A stretch of 64,000 nt of DNA from Anaerosalibacter massiliensis (GCA_000751555.1 CCEZ01000074.1:112890-176889), one strand, 5' to 3'; shown: positions 18,828 to 27,404, numbered from the stretch's first letter. Made by a program: numbers and translations. The notes: generated by a model not told the origin, from the sequence alone.

Positions 18828-18862
18828 TCACAATGCATGATTCATAGTAAATTGTGCATTGA
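18828..18862. repeat. Short palindrome between BMC-P and ade
   Basis: CAATGCA (18830-18836) and TGCATTG (18855-18861) flank an AT-rich loop. This ACAATGCA...TGCATTG style sequence resembles dispersed short palindromes of clostridial genomes. It lies just before the RBS of the adenine deaminase gene. Confidence 0.45.
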
Positions 18863-18883
18863 AAAAGAGAGGAGGTAGTAGAA

Positions 18884-20695
18884 TTGGACACCAAATATAT
18901 AAAGATGGCAATGGAGTATAGGAATTTAATAGATGTGCTTATGGGCGATAAGGATTTTGCTGATATTGTCTTATATAACGGAGAGGTTGTAAACGTTATT
19001 ACAAGAGAAATTTACACAGCTGATATTGCCATCAAAGGTAAATATATATTATTACTAGGAGATTGCAAGGACTTAATAGGACCAGATACTTTAGTAATTG
19101 ATGTTAGAGGAAAATATTTATCACCTGGTTTCATAGATTCTCACATGCATTTTGAATCCAGTATGTTAACTATTACAGAATTCTCTAGACTATCCATTCT
19201 GTCGGGTACTACTACGCTAGTAGCAGACCCACATGAAATAGGAAATGCTTTGGGACCTGTTGGTATGAAGGCTATGGCTGATGAAATAGACTTAGTTCCA
19301 AACAATGTGTATTTAGTAGTACCAGCACTAACTCCTGATTGTCCAGATTTGGAAACAGCTGGGGTTGATGTAACATCTAAGGATATGGAAGAACTATTAA
19401 ACTATAAAAACATAATTGGAATAGGTGAACTTCAAGGATTTAGCAATGCCAAACATGTTTATAGGAATACACCTGAAGTTATTACGGATTTACTTGCTTC
19501 AACTATGTATGCTAGGTCTAAAAATATGGTAGTTGATGGTAATGCACCAGAACTATTTGGTAGTGAACTAGCAGCCCATATAATCTCCACTGGAGGAAAA
19601 TGTTCTTGTCATGAAACTACAACTAAAGAAGAAGCTATGGAGAAGTTAAGACAAGGAGTTTATCTATTTATGAGAGAAGGCTCTACTCAAAGGAATATGG
19701 CTGAATGTGTTAGAGCTGTTACGGAAGAAGGCATGGATTCGAGAAGGTGTATATTAGCTACCGATGATATGGTGGCAGCGGATTTAGAAACTCTAGGTCA
19801 TATGAACGAAATAGTAAAGAGAACTATTAAGGAAGGGGTAAACCCTGTAGAAGCCATTCAAATGGTTACCATAAACCCAGCTACCTATTTTGGATTAAAC
19901 CATGTGGGAGTTTTAGCTCCAGGAAAGATGGCAGATATAGTAGTTATAGATGATTTAAATGAAATGACTGTAGAAGGAGTATTCATAGATGGTAAATTAG
20001 TGGTTTCAAAAGGTAGATTATTAATAGATTTACCTAAGTATACTTATCCACCAGAAGTTAAGAATTCCGTCAAAATTGGGCCTATTAGTGAAAAGGATCT
20101 ACAGATTGAGGCAGAGGGACCTACAGTTAGGGTTAGATGTATAGACGTTATTCCAGATCAAAACTTAACAGCCAAATTAGAAGAGACTGTAAAGGTACAT
20201 GGTGGAGTAGCTGTGCCAGATGTGACCACAGATACCTTGGAAATAGCCTGTATAGAAAGATACAGTAGGACAGGAAATATTGGTAAAGCTTTTGTTAAAG
20301 GTTTTGGTATGAGAGAGGGAGCTTTTGCAGAATCAGTAGCCCATGATACTCATAATATTTTAGTTGTGGGAACCAATTTAAGGGACATGACTTTGGCAGT
20401 TAATAGGGTTATAGAACTAGGCGGAGGTATAGCTATAGCCAATAGAGGAAGAATACTTTCCGATATGAGATTGCCAGTAGGCGGTTTAATAACTGATGAA
20501 CTAGATGGATATGAAGTTAGTGAAAAAATAGCTGAACTAGAAGAAAAAGTTAAGAAAAATTTAGGCTGTAAGATACATGCGCCATTTATGCATCTATCAT
20601 TTTTAGCTTTATCAACATCTCCAGCTTGGAAGATTACGGATAAGGGGCTTATAGATGTAAACAATTTTAAAATTCTTTCCCCAATAGTTGAATGA
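18884..20695 (+). CDS. ade: Adenine deaminase (Ade family)
   Basis: 603-aa amidohydrolase of the bacterial adenine deaminase family (adenine -> hypoxanthine + NH3). Visible: metal site DSHMHFESSMLT (about 86-97), the family motif TTTLVADPHEIGNALG (about 107-122), the His pair region KCSCHETTTKEEA, and ATDDMVAAD (about 286-294). C-terminal FMHLSFLALSTSPAWKITDKG is also family-typical. TTG start with GGAGGT about 8 nt upstream. It follows the BMC-P gene closely, ahead of the AzgA purine permease. Adenine is the obvious substrate; because of its place in the shell operon, deamination of 4-aminoimidazole is a second possibility. Confidence 0.92.
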   Translation: MDTKYIKMAMEYRNLIDVLMGDKDFADIVLYNGEVVNVITREIYTADIAIKGKYILLLGDCKDLIGPDTLVIDVRGKYLSPGFIDSHMHFESSMLTITEFSRLSILSGTTTLVADPHEIGNALGPVGMKAMADEIDLVPNNVYLVVPALTPDCPDLETAGVDVTSKDMEELLNYKNIIGIGELQGFSNAKHVYRNTPEVITDLLASTMYARSKNMVVDGNAPELFGSELAAHIISTGGKCSCHETTTKEEAMEKLRQGVYLFMREGSTQRNMAECVRAVTEEGMDSRRCILATDDMVAADLETLGHMNEIVKRTIKEGVNPVEAIQMVTINPATYFGLNHVGVLAPGKMADIVVIDDLNEMTVEGVFIDGKLVVSKGRLLIDLPKYTYPPEVKNSVKIGPISEKDLQIEAEGPTVRVRCIDVIPDQNLTAKLEETVKVHGGVAVPDVTTDTLEIACIERYSRTGNIGKAFVKGFGMREGAFAESVAHDTHNILVVGTNLRDMTLAVNRVIELGGGIAIANRGRILSDMRLPVGGLITDELDGYEVSEKIAELEEKVKKNLGCKIHAPFMHLSFLALSTSPAWKITDKGLIDVNNFKILSPIVE

Positions 20696-20719
20696 TATAT
20701 GATTTTGAAATGATTTTTG

Positions 20720-20768
20720 ACAAAAGTTTCCGTAGAATTGCTATATTTGAAAGAAACTTTTGTTATTA
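20720..20768 (+). terminator. Stem-loop between ade and the AzgA permease
   Basis: 11-bp perfect stem ACAAAAGTTTC (20720-20730) / GAAACTTTTGT (20753-20763) with a 22-nt loop, followed by TATTATATT. TTGACA at 20715-20720 overlaps the left arm, but the nearest TATATT is 19 nt away, so a promoter here is uncertain. Confidence 0.6.
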
Positions 20769-20829
20769 TATTAATCATTAAATAAAGGAGGGTACAGTTT
20801 TATATAAATTTAATTTAAGGGGGAGCTCT

Positions 20830-22149
20830 ATGTCAAGTCAATCAGCAACCAATAGCGGATTTTTAGAGAGACAGTTTAAACTTAAGGAACATAATACTGA
20901 TGTAAAAACTGAAATTTTTGCAGGTATTACTAGTTTTATGACTATGGCTTATATTCTAGTTGTAAATCCAGACCTTTTGTCACAGGCAGGTATGGATAAG
21001 GGTGGAGTATTTACAGCTACAGCATTATCAGCAGTTATTGCAACTTTAATAATGGCTTTTTATGCTGATTATCCTTTTGTTTTAGCGCCAGGAATGGGGT
21101 TAAATGCATTCTTCACATTTACAGTAGTCTTAGGACCTATGCAAAAATCATGGCAATTTGCCCTGACTGCAGTGTTTATAGAGGGGATTATTTTTATAAT
21201 ATTATCTTTATTTAAGGTAAGAGAAGCTATATTTGATGCAATTCCAATAAACTTGAAAAAAGCAGTTTCTGTAGGAATTGGATTATTTATAGCATTTATA
21301 GGTCTTGTATCAGCAGGGATAGTTGAACAAGGTGGAGCTATTCTTCAGTTAGGTGATTTGACTCAGTCAGCACCATTACTTGCACTAATAGGGCTATTGA
21401 TAATGGGAATGTTATTGGCTAAAAATGTTAAAGGAGCATTGCTAATAGGTATCATACTTACGACTATAATAGGAATACCTATGGGTGTAACTCCTACTCC
21501 AACTGGGCTAATATCTCTTCCACCATCATTAAAAGATGTAGCATTTAAATTTGAATGGCAACATATTTTTTCATGGGATATGTTAATTGTTGTATTTACT
21601 TTCTTATTTGTAGACGTGTTTGATACTGTAGGAACATTAGTAGGAGTAGCTTCAAAGGCAGAGATGTTAGATGAAGAAGGAAGGCTTCCAAAGGTTAGTC
21701 AAGCATTATTTGCTGATGCCGTTGGTACTGTATTTGGAGCTTGTTTAGGAACTAGTACAGTAACTACTTTTGTAGAATCTGCTTCTGGAGTAGCGGAAGG
21801 TGGTAGGACTGGACTTACTGCTCTTTCAGCTGCTTGTATGTTTGCTTTATCCTTATTATTTGCACCTATATTCACCATAGTTCCAAAAGCAGCAACTGCA
21901 CCAGCATTAATCCTTGTTGGACTTTTTATGATGAGCCCAATAAAGGACATAGATCTAGACGATTTCACAGAGGCAATACCAGCTTTCTTAACAATAATAA
22001 TGATGCCATTAGCATATAGTATTGCAGAAGGTATAGTATTTGGTATGGTATCTTATGTGTTCTTAAAAGTACTAACTGGAAAACATAAAGATGTATCCGT
22101 TGTAATGTATATTTTGGCCATATTATTTATATTAAAAACCCTACTCTAA
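20830..22149 (+). CDS. AzgA-type purine permease (adenine/guanine/hypoxanthine)
   Basis: 439-aa member of the AzgA branch of NCS2 transporters, with about 12-14 membrane spans. Start region FLERQFKLKEHNTDVKTEI and GITSFMTMAYILVVNP is diagnostic of the AzgA/PbuG group. PGMGLNAFFTF and the substrate-site region DVFDTVGTLVGVASKA and FGACLGTSTVTTFVESASGV are intact. Follows adenine deaminase and precedes the purine hydroxylase, so it likely brings in adenine or hypoxanthine. A strong terminator comes directly after it. Confidence 0.92.
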   Translation: MSSQSATNSGFLERQFKLKEHNTDVKTEIFAGITSFMTMAYILVVNPDLLSQAGMDKGGVFTATALSAVIATLIMAFYADYPFVLAPGMGLNAFFTFTVVLGPMQKSWQFALTAVFIEGIIFIILSLFKVREAIFDAIPINLKKAVSVGIGLFIAFIGLVSAGIVEQGGAILQLGDLTQSAPLLALIGLLIMGMLLAKNVKGALLIGIILTTIIGIPMGVTPTPTGLISLPPSLKDVAFKFEWQHIFSWDMLIVVFTFLFVDVFDTVGTLVGVASKAEMLDEEGRLPKVSQALFADAVGTVFGACLGTSTVTTFVESASGVAEGGRTGLTALSAACMFALSLLFAPIFTIVPKAATAPALILVGLFMMSPIKDIDLDDFTEAIPAFLTIIMMPLAYSIAEGIVFGMVSYVFLKVLTGKHKDVSVVMYILAILFILKTLL

Positions 22150-22153
22150 TAGG

Positions 22154-22184
22154 ATGCCGTCTTCCATTGGAAGGCGGCATTTCT
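22154..22184 (+). terminator. Terminator after the AzgA permease gene
   Basis: 12-bp stem ATGCCGTCTTCC / GGAAGGCGGCAT (one G-U pair) with an ATT loop, then TTTCT. It lies 5 nt after the permease stop codon. The purine hydroxylase genes downstream may therefore need read-through or their own promoter. Confidence 0.8.
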
Positions 22185-22213
22185 AAACAAAATTAGTTAA
22201 GGGAGGTAAGAAA

Positions 22214-23089
22214 ATGGTATTGGAGGGAGTTTATAAAGTTAGAAGCATAGATGAAGTTGTGGAATTATTGGAAAAATACAGAGAAAATGCAAAGATAATT
22301 GCTGGGGGAACAGATATAGTTATCGCATTGAGAAATGAAAAAATTACTCCTAAAGTATTAATCGATATTTCTAGTATAGATGAGCTTAAATCTATAAAAG
22401 ATGAAGGAGAGTTTATAAAAATAGGAGCTGGGGTAACTTTTACCAAAATAGTTGAAAGCTCATTGTTTCAGAAAAACTTATGGGGATTATACAAAGCTTG
22501 TAGACTAGTAGGTTCTCCTCAAATAAGGAATAAAGGCACCATAGGAGGAAATATTGCTAATGGTTCTCCTGCTGCAGATTCTATCCCTCCTTTAATCTGT
22601 TTGGGTAGCACTATTACTCTAGCTAGTAAAAACGGGAAACGAAAAGTGCTTTTAGAAGAATATTATAAGGATAAAGCTAATTATGGAATGAAGGAAGATG
22701 AATTACTAGTAAGTATTGATTTTAAAAAGCCAACAGAAAATCGAGTTTTAAGCTTTGCCAAATTAGGTCTTAGGAAAGCATTAGCCATTTCAAGGATTTC
22801 TATAGCTACTTTTCTAGAATTGGACAAAAAGGGACAGGTAACAACAATAAGAGTAGCTAGTGGTTCTTTAGGTAAATATCCTATGAGAGAACTAGAAGTA
22901 GAGGAATTTTTATGTGGGAGAAAATTAAACGAAAGAACTATAGATGAAGCTATAAAGGTAGTGCAACAATCTATGGATGAAAGATTAAAAGGAAGATCAA
23001 CTCTACCTTATAAAAGAGTAGCTGTAGAAAGTATGCTTAGAGAATCAATAGGAGATGGGATTAAATTTCTAGATGGGGTGAGGGCATGA
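22214..23089 (+). CDS. Purine hydroxylase/xanthine dehydrogenase FAD subunit
   Basis: 291-aa FAD-binding subunit (XdhB/CoxM/NdhF type) of a molybdenum hydroxylase. FAD motifs are present: IIAGGTDIVIALRN (about 33-46) and the pyrophosphate loop GSPQIRNKGTIGGNIANGSP (about 100-119). It passes electrons from the 2Fe-2S subunit to an acceptor. Its stop overlaps the start of the Fe-S subunit gene by 4 bases (ATGA), indicating coupled translation. Context makes hypoxanthine or a related purine the likely substrate. Confidence 0.92.
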   Translation: MVLEGVYKVRSIDEVVELLEKYRENAKIIAGGTDIVIALRNEKITPKVLIDISSIDELKSIKDEGEFIKIGAGVTFTKIVESSLFQKNLWGLYKACRLVGSPQIRNKGTIGGNIANGSPAADSIPPLICLGSTITLASKNGKRKVLLEEYYKDKANYGMKEDELLVSIDFKKPTENRVLSFAKLGLRKALAISRISIATFLELDKKGQVTTIRVASGSLGKYPMRELEVEEFLCGRKLNERTIDEAIKVVQQSMDERLKGRSTLPYKRVAVESMLRESIGDGIKFLDGVRA

Positions 23090-23562
23090 AGGATATAAAA
23101 TTAAATGTTAATGGAAAGGATTATACTTTAAATGTAGATGAAAATATAAAGCTTTTAGGTTTACTCCGAGATGAGCTAGGATTAACTGGAGCTAAGGAAG
23201 GCTGTGGAGAAGGAGAATGTGGAGCTTGTACAGTAATAATGGATGGAGAGACAGTTAACTCTTGTTTAGTTATGGCTTTTCAAGCTGATGGTAGCAATAT
23301 TTTGACCATAGAAGGATTAGAACAAAATGGAGAACTTCACCCAATCCAACAGGCCTTTATAGATGTGGGAGCAGTTCAATGTGGATACTGTACCCCGGGG
23401 ATGATAATGTCTGTAAAAGCACTATTAGATAAGAATACTAATCCTACAAGGGAGGAAATAAGGGAAGGGATTTCTGGAAATCTATGTAGATGTACGGGAT
23501 ATAACAAGATTGTAGATGCAGCAGAACTATCAATAAAATATTTAGAGGAGGGAAGAAGATGA
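23086..23562 (+). CDS. Purine hydroxylase/xanthine dehydrogenase 2Fe-2S subunit
   Basis: 158-aa electron-transfer subunit with two 2Fe-2S clusters. The plant-ferredoxin-type ligands are in GCGEGECGACTV plus the later Cys in VNSCLVMA; the second cluster uses CGYCTPGM and CRCTGYNKI. Length is normal. The gene overlaps both neighbours by 4 bases, so the four hydroxylase genes form one translational unit. Confidence 0.95.
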   Translation: MKDIKLNVNGKDYTLNVDENIKLLGLLRDELGLTGAKEGCGEGECGACTVIMDGETVNSCLVMAFQADGSNILTIEGLEQNGELHPIQQAFIDVGAVQCGYCTPGMIMSVKALLDKNTNPTREEIREGISGNLCRCTGYNKIVDAAELSIKYLEEGRR

Positions 23563-24824
23563 GATTAGATGTAGTCGGTAAAAACCTTATAAGGGTAGAT
23601 GCTTATAGTAAGGTTACAGGAAAAGCTTTATACCCTCAAGATATATATATAGATGGAATGGCCTATGGCAAAACCCTTAGATCTGAAAAGCCTCATGCCT
23701 ATATAAAGGTTGATACTAGAGAGGCGGAAAAGTTAGAGGGGATAATTAAAATATTCACCTATAAGGATGTGCCTAAAAATAGCCATGGAGTAGTCTTTAA
23801 AGACCATGAGGTTTTCTGTGAGAAAAAAGTGCGAAGAATTGGAGATCCAATTGCTTTTGTTGTTGGAGAGTCTGAAAGGGTTTGTGAATTAGCCTTAAAA
23901 AAGATAGTGGTTCATTATGATGAATTAGAAGGTGTATTTGACCCATTATTAGCTATGGACGAAAATTCACCAAAAGTTCATGAAAGTGGCAATATTATGT
24001 ATCATTATAAGATTAGAAAAGGAAATATAAAAGAAGGCTTCAAAAATAGCCATGCAATTGTTGAAAACACCTATAAGACCCATATGGTAGACCATGCTTT
24101 TTTACAACCAGAGGCAGGGGTGTCCTTCATAGATGATAAAGGTAGAATAACCATCATGGTTGCTACTCAATATCCTCATTATGATAGGGAGGAAGTTGCT
24201 GCAAACCTTAATTTGCCACAGGACCAAATTAGGATAATAAATACCAATGTGGGAGGGGCTTTTGGTGGTAGGGAGGATATAAGCCTTCAAACTCATTTAG
24301 CTTTAGCAGTATATACTCTTAAGATACCTGTAAAAGTAATCTATTCAAGGGAAGAATCCTTCATTGCCCATTCTAAAAGACATTCTATGATTATGAAATG
24401 TAAAACTGGAGCTGACAAAGATGGTAAGCTATTGGCTATGAAGGCTGTGATCATTGGAGATACAGGAGCCTATGCTTCTTGGGGCACAAATGTTTTGAGG
24501 AAAGCAGGAGTCCATATAACTGGACCTTATTATATACCTAATGTAGTAGTGGATAGTTATGCAGTCTATACCAACAATCCTTTTGCAGGAGCTATGAGAG
24601 GATTTGGAGTAACTCAGGTACCTATAGCCCACGAACAACAAATGGATATTCTGGCAGAGGAACTAGGTATGGACCCAGTATCCATAAGGATGATTAATAT
24701 GTTTGGAAAAGGTTCCGTTACTGCTACAGGACAAGTCTTAACAGAATCAGTACCTTTAGAAGAATGTTTGGAAAAAGTAGTTGAAGGAATGGACTTTTAT
24801 CATAGAGAGGAGGAGGCTAAATGA
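23559..24824 (+). CDS. Purine hydroxylase molybdopterin subunit, N-terminal part (NdhL-like)
   Basis: 421 aa, corresponding to the N-terminal half of a ~760-aa xanthine dehydrogenase molybdenum subunit. It has the Ald_Xan_dh a/b hammerhead domain (about 15-125, RVDAYSKVTGKALYPQD) and the first cofactor-binding domain with VGGAFGGREDIS (about 232-243) and AGAMRGFGVTQ with the substrate-site Arg (about 345-355). The other half follows as a separate gene overlapping by ATGA and with its own GAGGAGG site. Eubacterium barkeri nicotinate dehydrogenase and, as I recall, Clostridium purinolyticum purine hydroxylase have the same two-chain arrangement, so the split is probably functional. Confidence 0.88.
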   Translation: MRLDVVGKNLIRVDAYSKVTGKALYPQDIYIDGMAYGKTLRSEKPHAYIKVDTREAEKLEGIIKIFTYKDVPKNSHGVVFKDHEVFCEKKVRRIGDPIAFVVGESERVCELALKKIVVHYDELEGVFDPLLAMDENSPKVHESGNIMYHYKIRKGNIKEGFKNSHAIVENTYKTHMVDHAFLQPEAGVSFIDDKGRITIMVATQYPHYDREEVAANLNLPQDQIRIINTNVGGAFGGREDISLQTHLALAVYTLKIPVKVIYSREESFIAHSKRHSMIMKCKTGADKDGKLLAMKAVIIGDTGAYASWGTNVLRKAGVHITGPYYIPNVVVDSYAVYTNNPFAGAMRGFGVTQVPIAHEQQMDILAEELGMDPVSIRMINMFGKGSVTATGQVLTESVPLEECLEKVVEGMDFYHREEEAK

Positions 24825-25846
24825 AAAAGAGAGGAAAAGGAATTGGAATATCTTTTTACGGAACAGGCTACGGAAATGGATTCCCTGATGTATCAAAAGC
24901 AAAGTTAAGATTACATGATAATGGTAAGATAGGAATATATGTTGGAGCTACTGAAGTAGGTCAAGGTGCTAAAACAGCTCTCCTTCAAATAGGTGCCGAA
25001 ATTTTAAATCTTTCAACAGAGAATTTATTATTCATATCCGAGGATACTAGTCTTATGCCAGACTCAGGCACAGCTGCAGCTAGTCGTCAAACTTATAATA
25101 CTGGAAATGCCATTAAAATAGCTTGTGAAAACTTCAAAGATAAATTAATAGAGATTTCAAAAGAAGAGCTAGGATTAAACAGTACTCATGGGTTAATGGT
25201 GGAAAAGGGGGAAATATATTTAGAATTTTTTCTACAAAAGCGGATTTCCTTCAAAGAATTGGTTAATAAATATGGAGATGGCACAATTGAAGCAGAAGGA
25301 GAATTTATAGCTCAAACTGTTGAGATGGATCCAGAAACTGGACAAGGAGCTCCTTATTGGCCTTATACCTTTAATGCCTGTGGAGTTGAATTAGAAGTAG
25401 ATACTCTTACAGGAAGAGTAGAAATCCTAAATGTAAGATTTGCCCAAGATGTAGGCCGGGCAGTAAATCCTCGCTTAGTAGAGGGGCAAATGGATGGCGG
25501 TTTTGCTATGGCTTTAGGATATGCTTTGTTTGAAGATTTAAACTTAGTCAAAGGACAGATTAAAAGCAATAAATTTTCTCGATATTTAATACCTACAGCT
25601 ATGGACATGATAGATGTAGAAAAAATTTTAATAGAGGATCCAGAACCTACGGCTCCTTATGGTGCTAAGGGAATTGGCGAGCCAGTTATGATACCAGTAG
25701 CTCCTGCCATATTAAATGCTATATACGATGCAACGGGAGTAAGGATTTTAGAATTACCAGTTACGCCAGAAAGGTTAAGAAAGGCTATGGATACGAAGAA
25801 AAATGAGGGGAATTTTAATATGGAGCTTAATGCCTTGAAAAGATAA
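24821..25846 (+). CDS. Purine hydroxylase molybdopterin subunit, C-terminal part (NdhM-like)
   Basis: 341 aa, the C-terminal half of the molybdenum subunit. Cofactor-binding GATEVGQGAKTALLQI (about 46-61), DSGTAAASRQTYNTGNA (about 86-102) and the catalytic Glu in GAKGIGEPVMIP (about 284-295) are all present. Nothing is missing between the two halves, which argues against a frameshift. It begins with ATG inside the TGA of the previous gene; GAGAGGAGGAGG lies about 6 nt upstream. Relatives carry a labile selenium on the Mo site; that cannot be seen here because it is not encoded as selenocysteine. Confidence 0.88.
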   Translation: MKKRGKGIGISFYGTGYGNGFPDVSKAKLRLHDNGKIGIYVGATEVGQGAKTALLQIGAEILNLSTENLLFISEDTSLMPDSGTAAASRQTYNTGNAIKIACENFKDKLIEISKEELGLNSTHGLMVEKGEIYLEFFLQKRISFKELVNKYGDGTIEAEGEFIAQTVEMDPETGQGAPYWPYTFNACGVELEVDTLTGRVEILNVRFAQDVGRAVNPRLVEGQMDGGFAMALGYALFEDLNLVKGQIKSNKFSRYLIPTAMDMIDVEKILIEDPEPTAPYGAKGIGEPVMIPVAPAILNAIYDATGVRILELPVTPERLRKAMDTKKNEGNFNMELNALKR

Positions 25847-26002
25847 TTCAGAATCAATTTACAAAAGATAAAATAGATGAACTTCTACAAAATACTATAA
25901 GATACTAAGTTGATAGCCGGGGAAAATTATAGAATATATACAATGAATTGATAAAAAATTTATGCTATCATGTTATTGATTATTTAGTAGAGGGGGATCC
26001 AT

Positions 26003-26926
26003 ATGAGTAAAAAATATATTTTAGCAGTGCCAAATTTTAGTGAAGGTAGAAGAAAAGATGTTATTGAAGCTATAGCTAATGAAATAAAGGGTAGAGAAGG
26101 TGTAAAGTTAGTAAGTGTAGAACCAGAACATGATTTTAATAGAACGGTACTCACAATTATAGGAGAACCAGAACCATTAAAGAAAGCCTTAATTGCCATG
26201 GCAGGGAAATCCTATGAACTAATTGATATGAGGGAACAAAAAGGTACTCACCCAAGAATAGGTGCTCAAGATACTATTCCTCTATTCCCACTTAGAAATA
26301 TTAGCTTAGAAGAATGTGTGGAATTAGCAGAGGAAATAGGAAAAGAATTATTTGAAAAACATCAAGTACCAATCTATTTCTCAGCAGCAAATGCAAGGAC
26401 AGAAGATAAAAAGAGTATATCCTTCATAAGAAAAGGCCAATATGAAGGACTAAAAGTCCTATTAGAAGACAAAAGTAACCCAGATTACGAAAACAGAAAA
26501 CCAGATTTATCAGTAGACGGAAAGCTAAGCGATAGATATGGAGCAACAATAGTAAGTGCAGATATGGAAGGATTAACAGCATATAATGTATTCTTGGCAA
26601 CAGAAGATTTAAGTATAGCAAAATCTATAGCTAAAGCAGTAAGAGGACCAAGTGGCGGATTTTCAACAGTAAGAGCAGTAGGAATTAAATTCCCTGAAAG
26701 AGAAGGAACAGTAGTATCTATGAATATGTTTGATTGTGCAGCTACACCGCTATATAGAGCCTTTGAATTAGTAAAACAAGAAGCAAGTAAATATGGAGTA
26801 GCGGTAACAGGTTCAGAATTAATAGGTCCAATAAAATTAAATTATCTATTAAATAATTTAGAGCATTATTTAGGGTTACAAGGCTTTAGAAAAGAACAAA
26901 TACTAGAATCCCATCTAATGGAATAA
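26003..26926 (+). CDS. ftcD: Formimidoyltransferase (glutamate or glycine formimidoyltransferase)
   Basis: 307-aa single-function formimidoyltransferase, matching the FT domain of FtcD without the cyclodeaminase domain. Conserved parts: VPNFSEGRRKDVIEAIA, EHDFNRTVLTIIGEP, GTHPRIGAQDTIPLFPL with its active His, and IYFSAANARTE. It moves a formimino group to tetrahydrofolate. In histidine degradation the donor is formiminoglutamate. In clostridial purine fermentation it is formiminoglycine, and no histidine-degradation gene is near, so glycine formimidoyltransferase is favoured. RBS AGAGGGGG lies before ATG. It is 156 bp downstream of the hydroxylase genes. Confidence 0.88.
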   Translation: MSKKYILAVPNFSEGRRKDVIEAIANEIKGREGVKLVSVEPEHDFNRTVLTIIGEPEPLKKALIAMAGKSYELIDMREQKGTHPRIGAQDTIPLFPLRNISLEECVELAEEIGKELFEKHQVPIYFSAANARTEDKKSISFIRKGQYEGLKVLLEDKSNPDYENRKPDLSVDGKLSDRYGATIVSADMEGLTAYNVFLATEDLSIAKSIAKAVRGPSGGFSTVRAVGIKFPEREGTVVSMNMFDCAATPLYRAFELVKQEASKYGVAVTGSELIGPIKLNYLLNNLEHYLGLQGFRKEQILESHLME

Positions 26927-26937
26927 CAATAACCTGC

Positions 26938-27184
26938 CATTTTGACAGGCTATTTGTAATAAAACTCTAGAAGCTTTCCCTTCTATATTTTTAAAAACAG
27001 TTGGAAGATCAGGAAAATACTTATCTATACATCGATGGATTTTATTTTCTATTGAACTTAATTTTGCATATATACCTTCAGAAATAACAGGTTCTTAATA
27101 CCTACCATCTTTCACTAATTGAGCTATTACCTTAGCATCTTTTAAATAATTGACATTTAATAGCTGGTCTTTTGATTTAGTCAT
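26938..27184 (-). pseudogene. IS110-family transposase relic
   Basis: Read on the minus strand from 27184, one frame gives YLKDAKVIAQLVKDGRY, a stop (27095-27097), EPVISEGIYAKL, then NKIHRCIDKYFPDLPTVFKN. These match consecutive blocks of IS110-type (DEDD) transposases, with an in-frame stop and an internal deletion between YAKL and the IHR block. Both ends of the gene are missing. It marks an old insertion that removed the 5' part of the neighbouring hpt gene. Confidence 0.75.
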
Positions 27185-27348
27185 TGAGTATAAAAGTTTG
27201 TGCTATGTTAGACAAACCTAGTAGGACAAAAATAGATTTAAAGCCAGATTATGTAGAATTTACTATGCCAGATGTATTTACAGTAGGTTATGGGCTTAAT
27301 TATGGAAATTATTATAGAAATATACCTTATATTTTTACTTTTTATTAG
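27184..27348 (+). pseudogene. hpt: 3' remnant of hypoxanthine phosphoribosyltransferase
   Basis: The plus-strand frame encodes LSIKVCAMLDKPSRTK, then YVEFTMPDVFTVGYGLNYGN and YYRNIPYIFTFY before TAG at 27346. This is the C-terminal block of HPRT (family pattern K-x-x-x-LLDKPxRR ... FVVGYGLDY ... YRNLPYI). About two thirds of the gene is missing and the break abuts the IS110 relic. The enzyme salvages hypoxanthine/guanine to nucleotides; its loss beside a purine fermentation island is notable. A functional copy may exist elsewhere. Confidence 0.8.
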
Positions 27349-27352
27349 AAAT

Positions 27353-27394
27353 AAATAACCTTGTATATCTTTTAAAAGATATACAAGGTTATTT
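27353..27394. terminator. Bidirectional terminator downstream of dapB
   Basis: Near-perfect 42-nt palindrome, left arm AAATAACCTTGTATATCTTT and right arm AAAGATATACAAGGTTATTT. It terminates the asd-dapA-dapB operon on the minus strand and the relic hpt on the plus strand. Confidence 0.85.
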
Positions 27395-27404
27395 GTTATA
27401 AATA

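Noticed and set aside
24805..24835. Frameshift sequencing error splitting the molybdenum subunit
   Set aside because: A proper RBS, an ATGA overlap like those of the sister genes, no lost residues and known four-subunit relatives favour a real two-gene arrangement.
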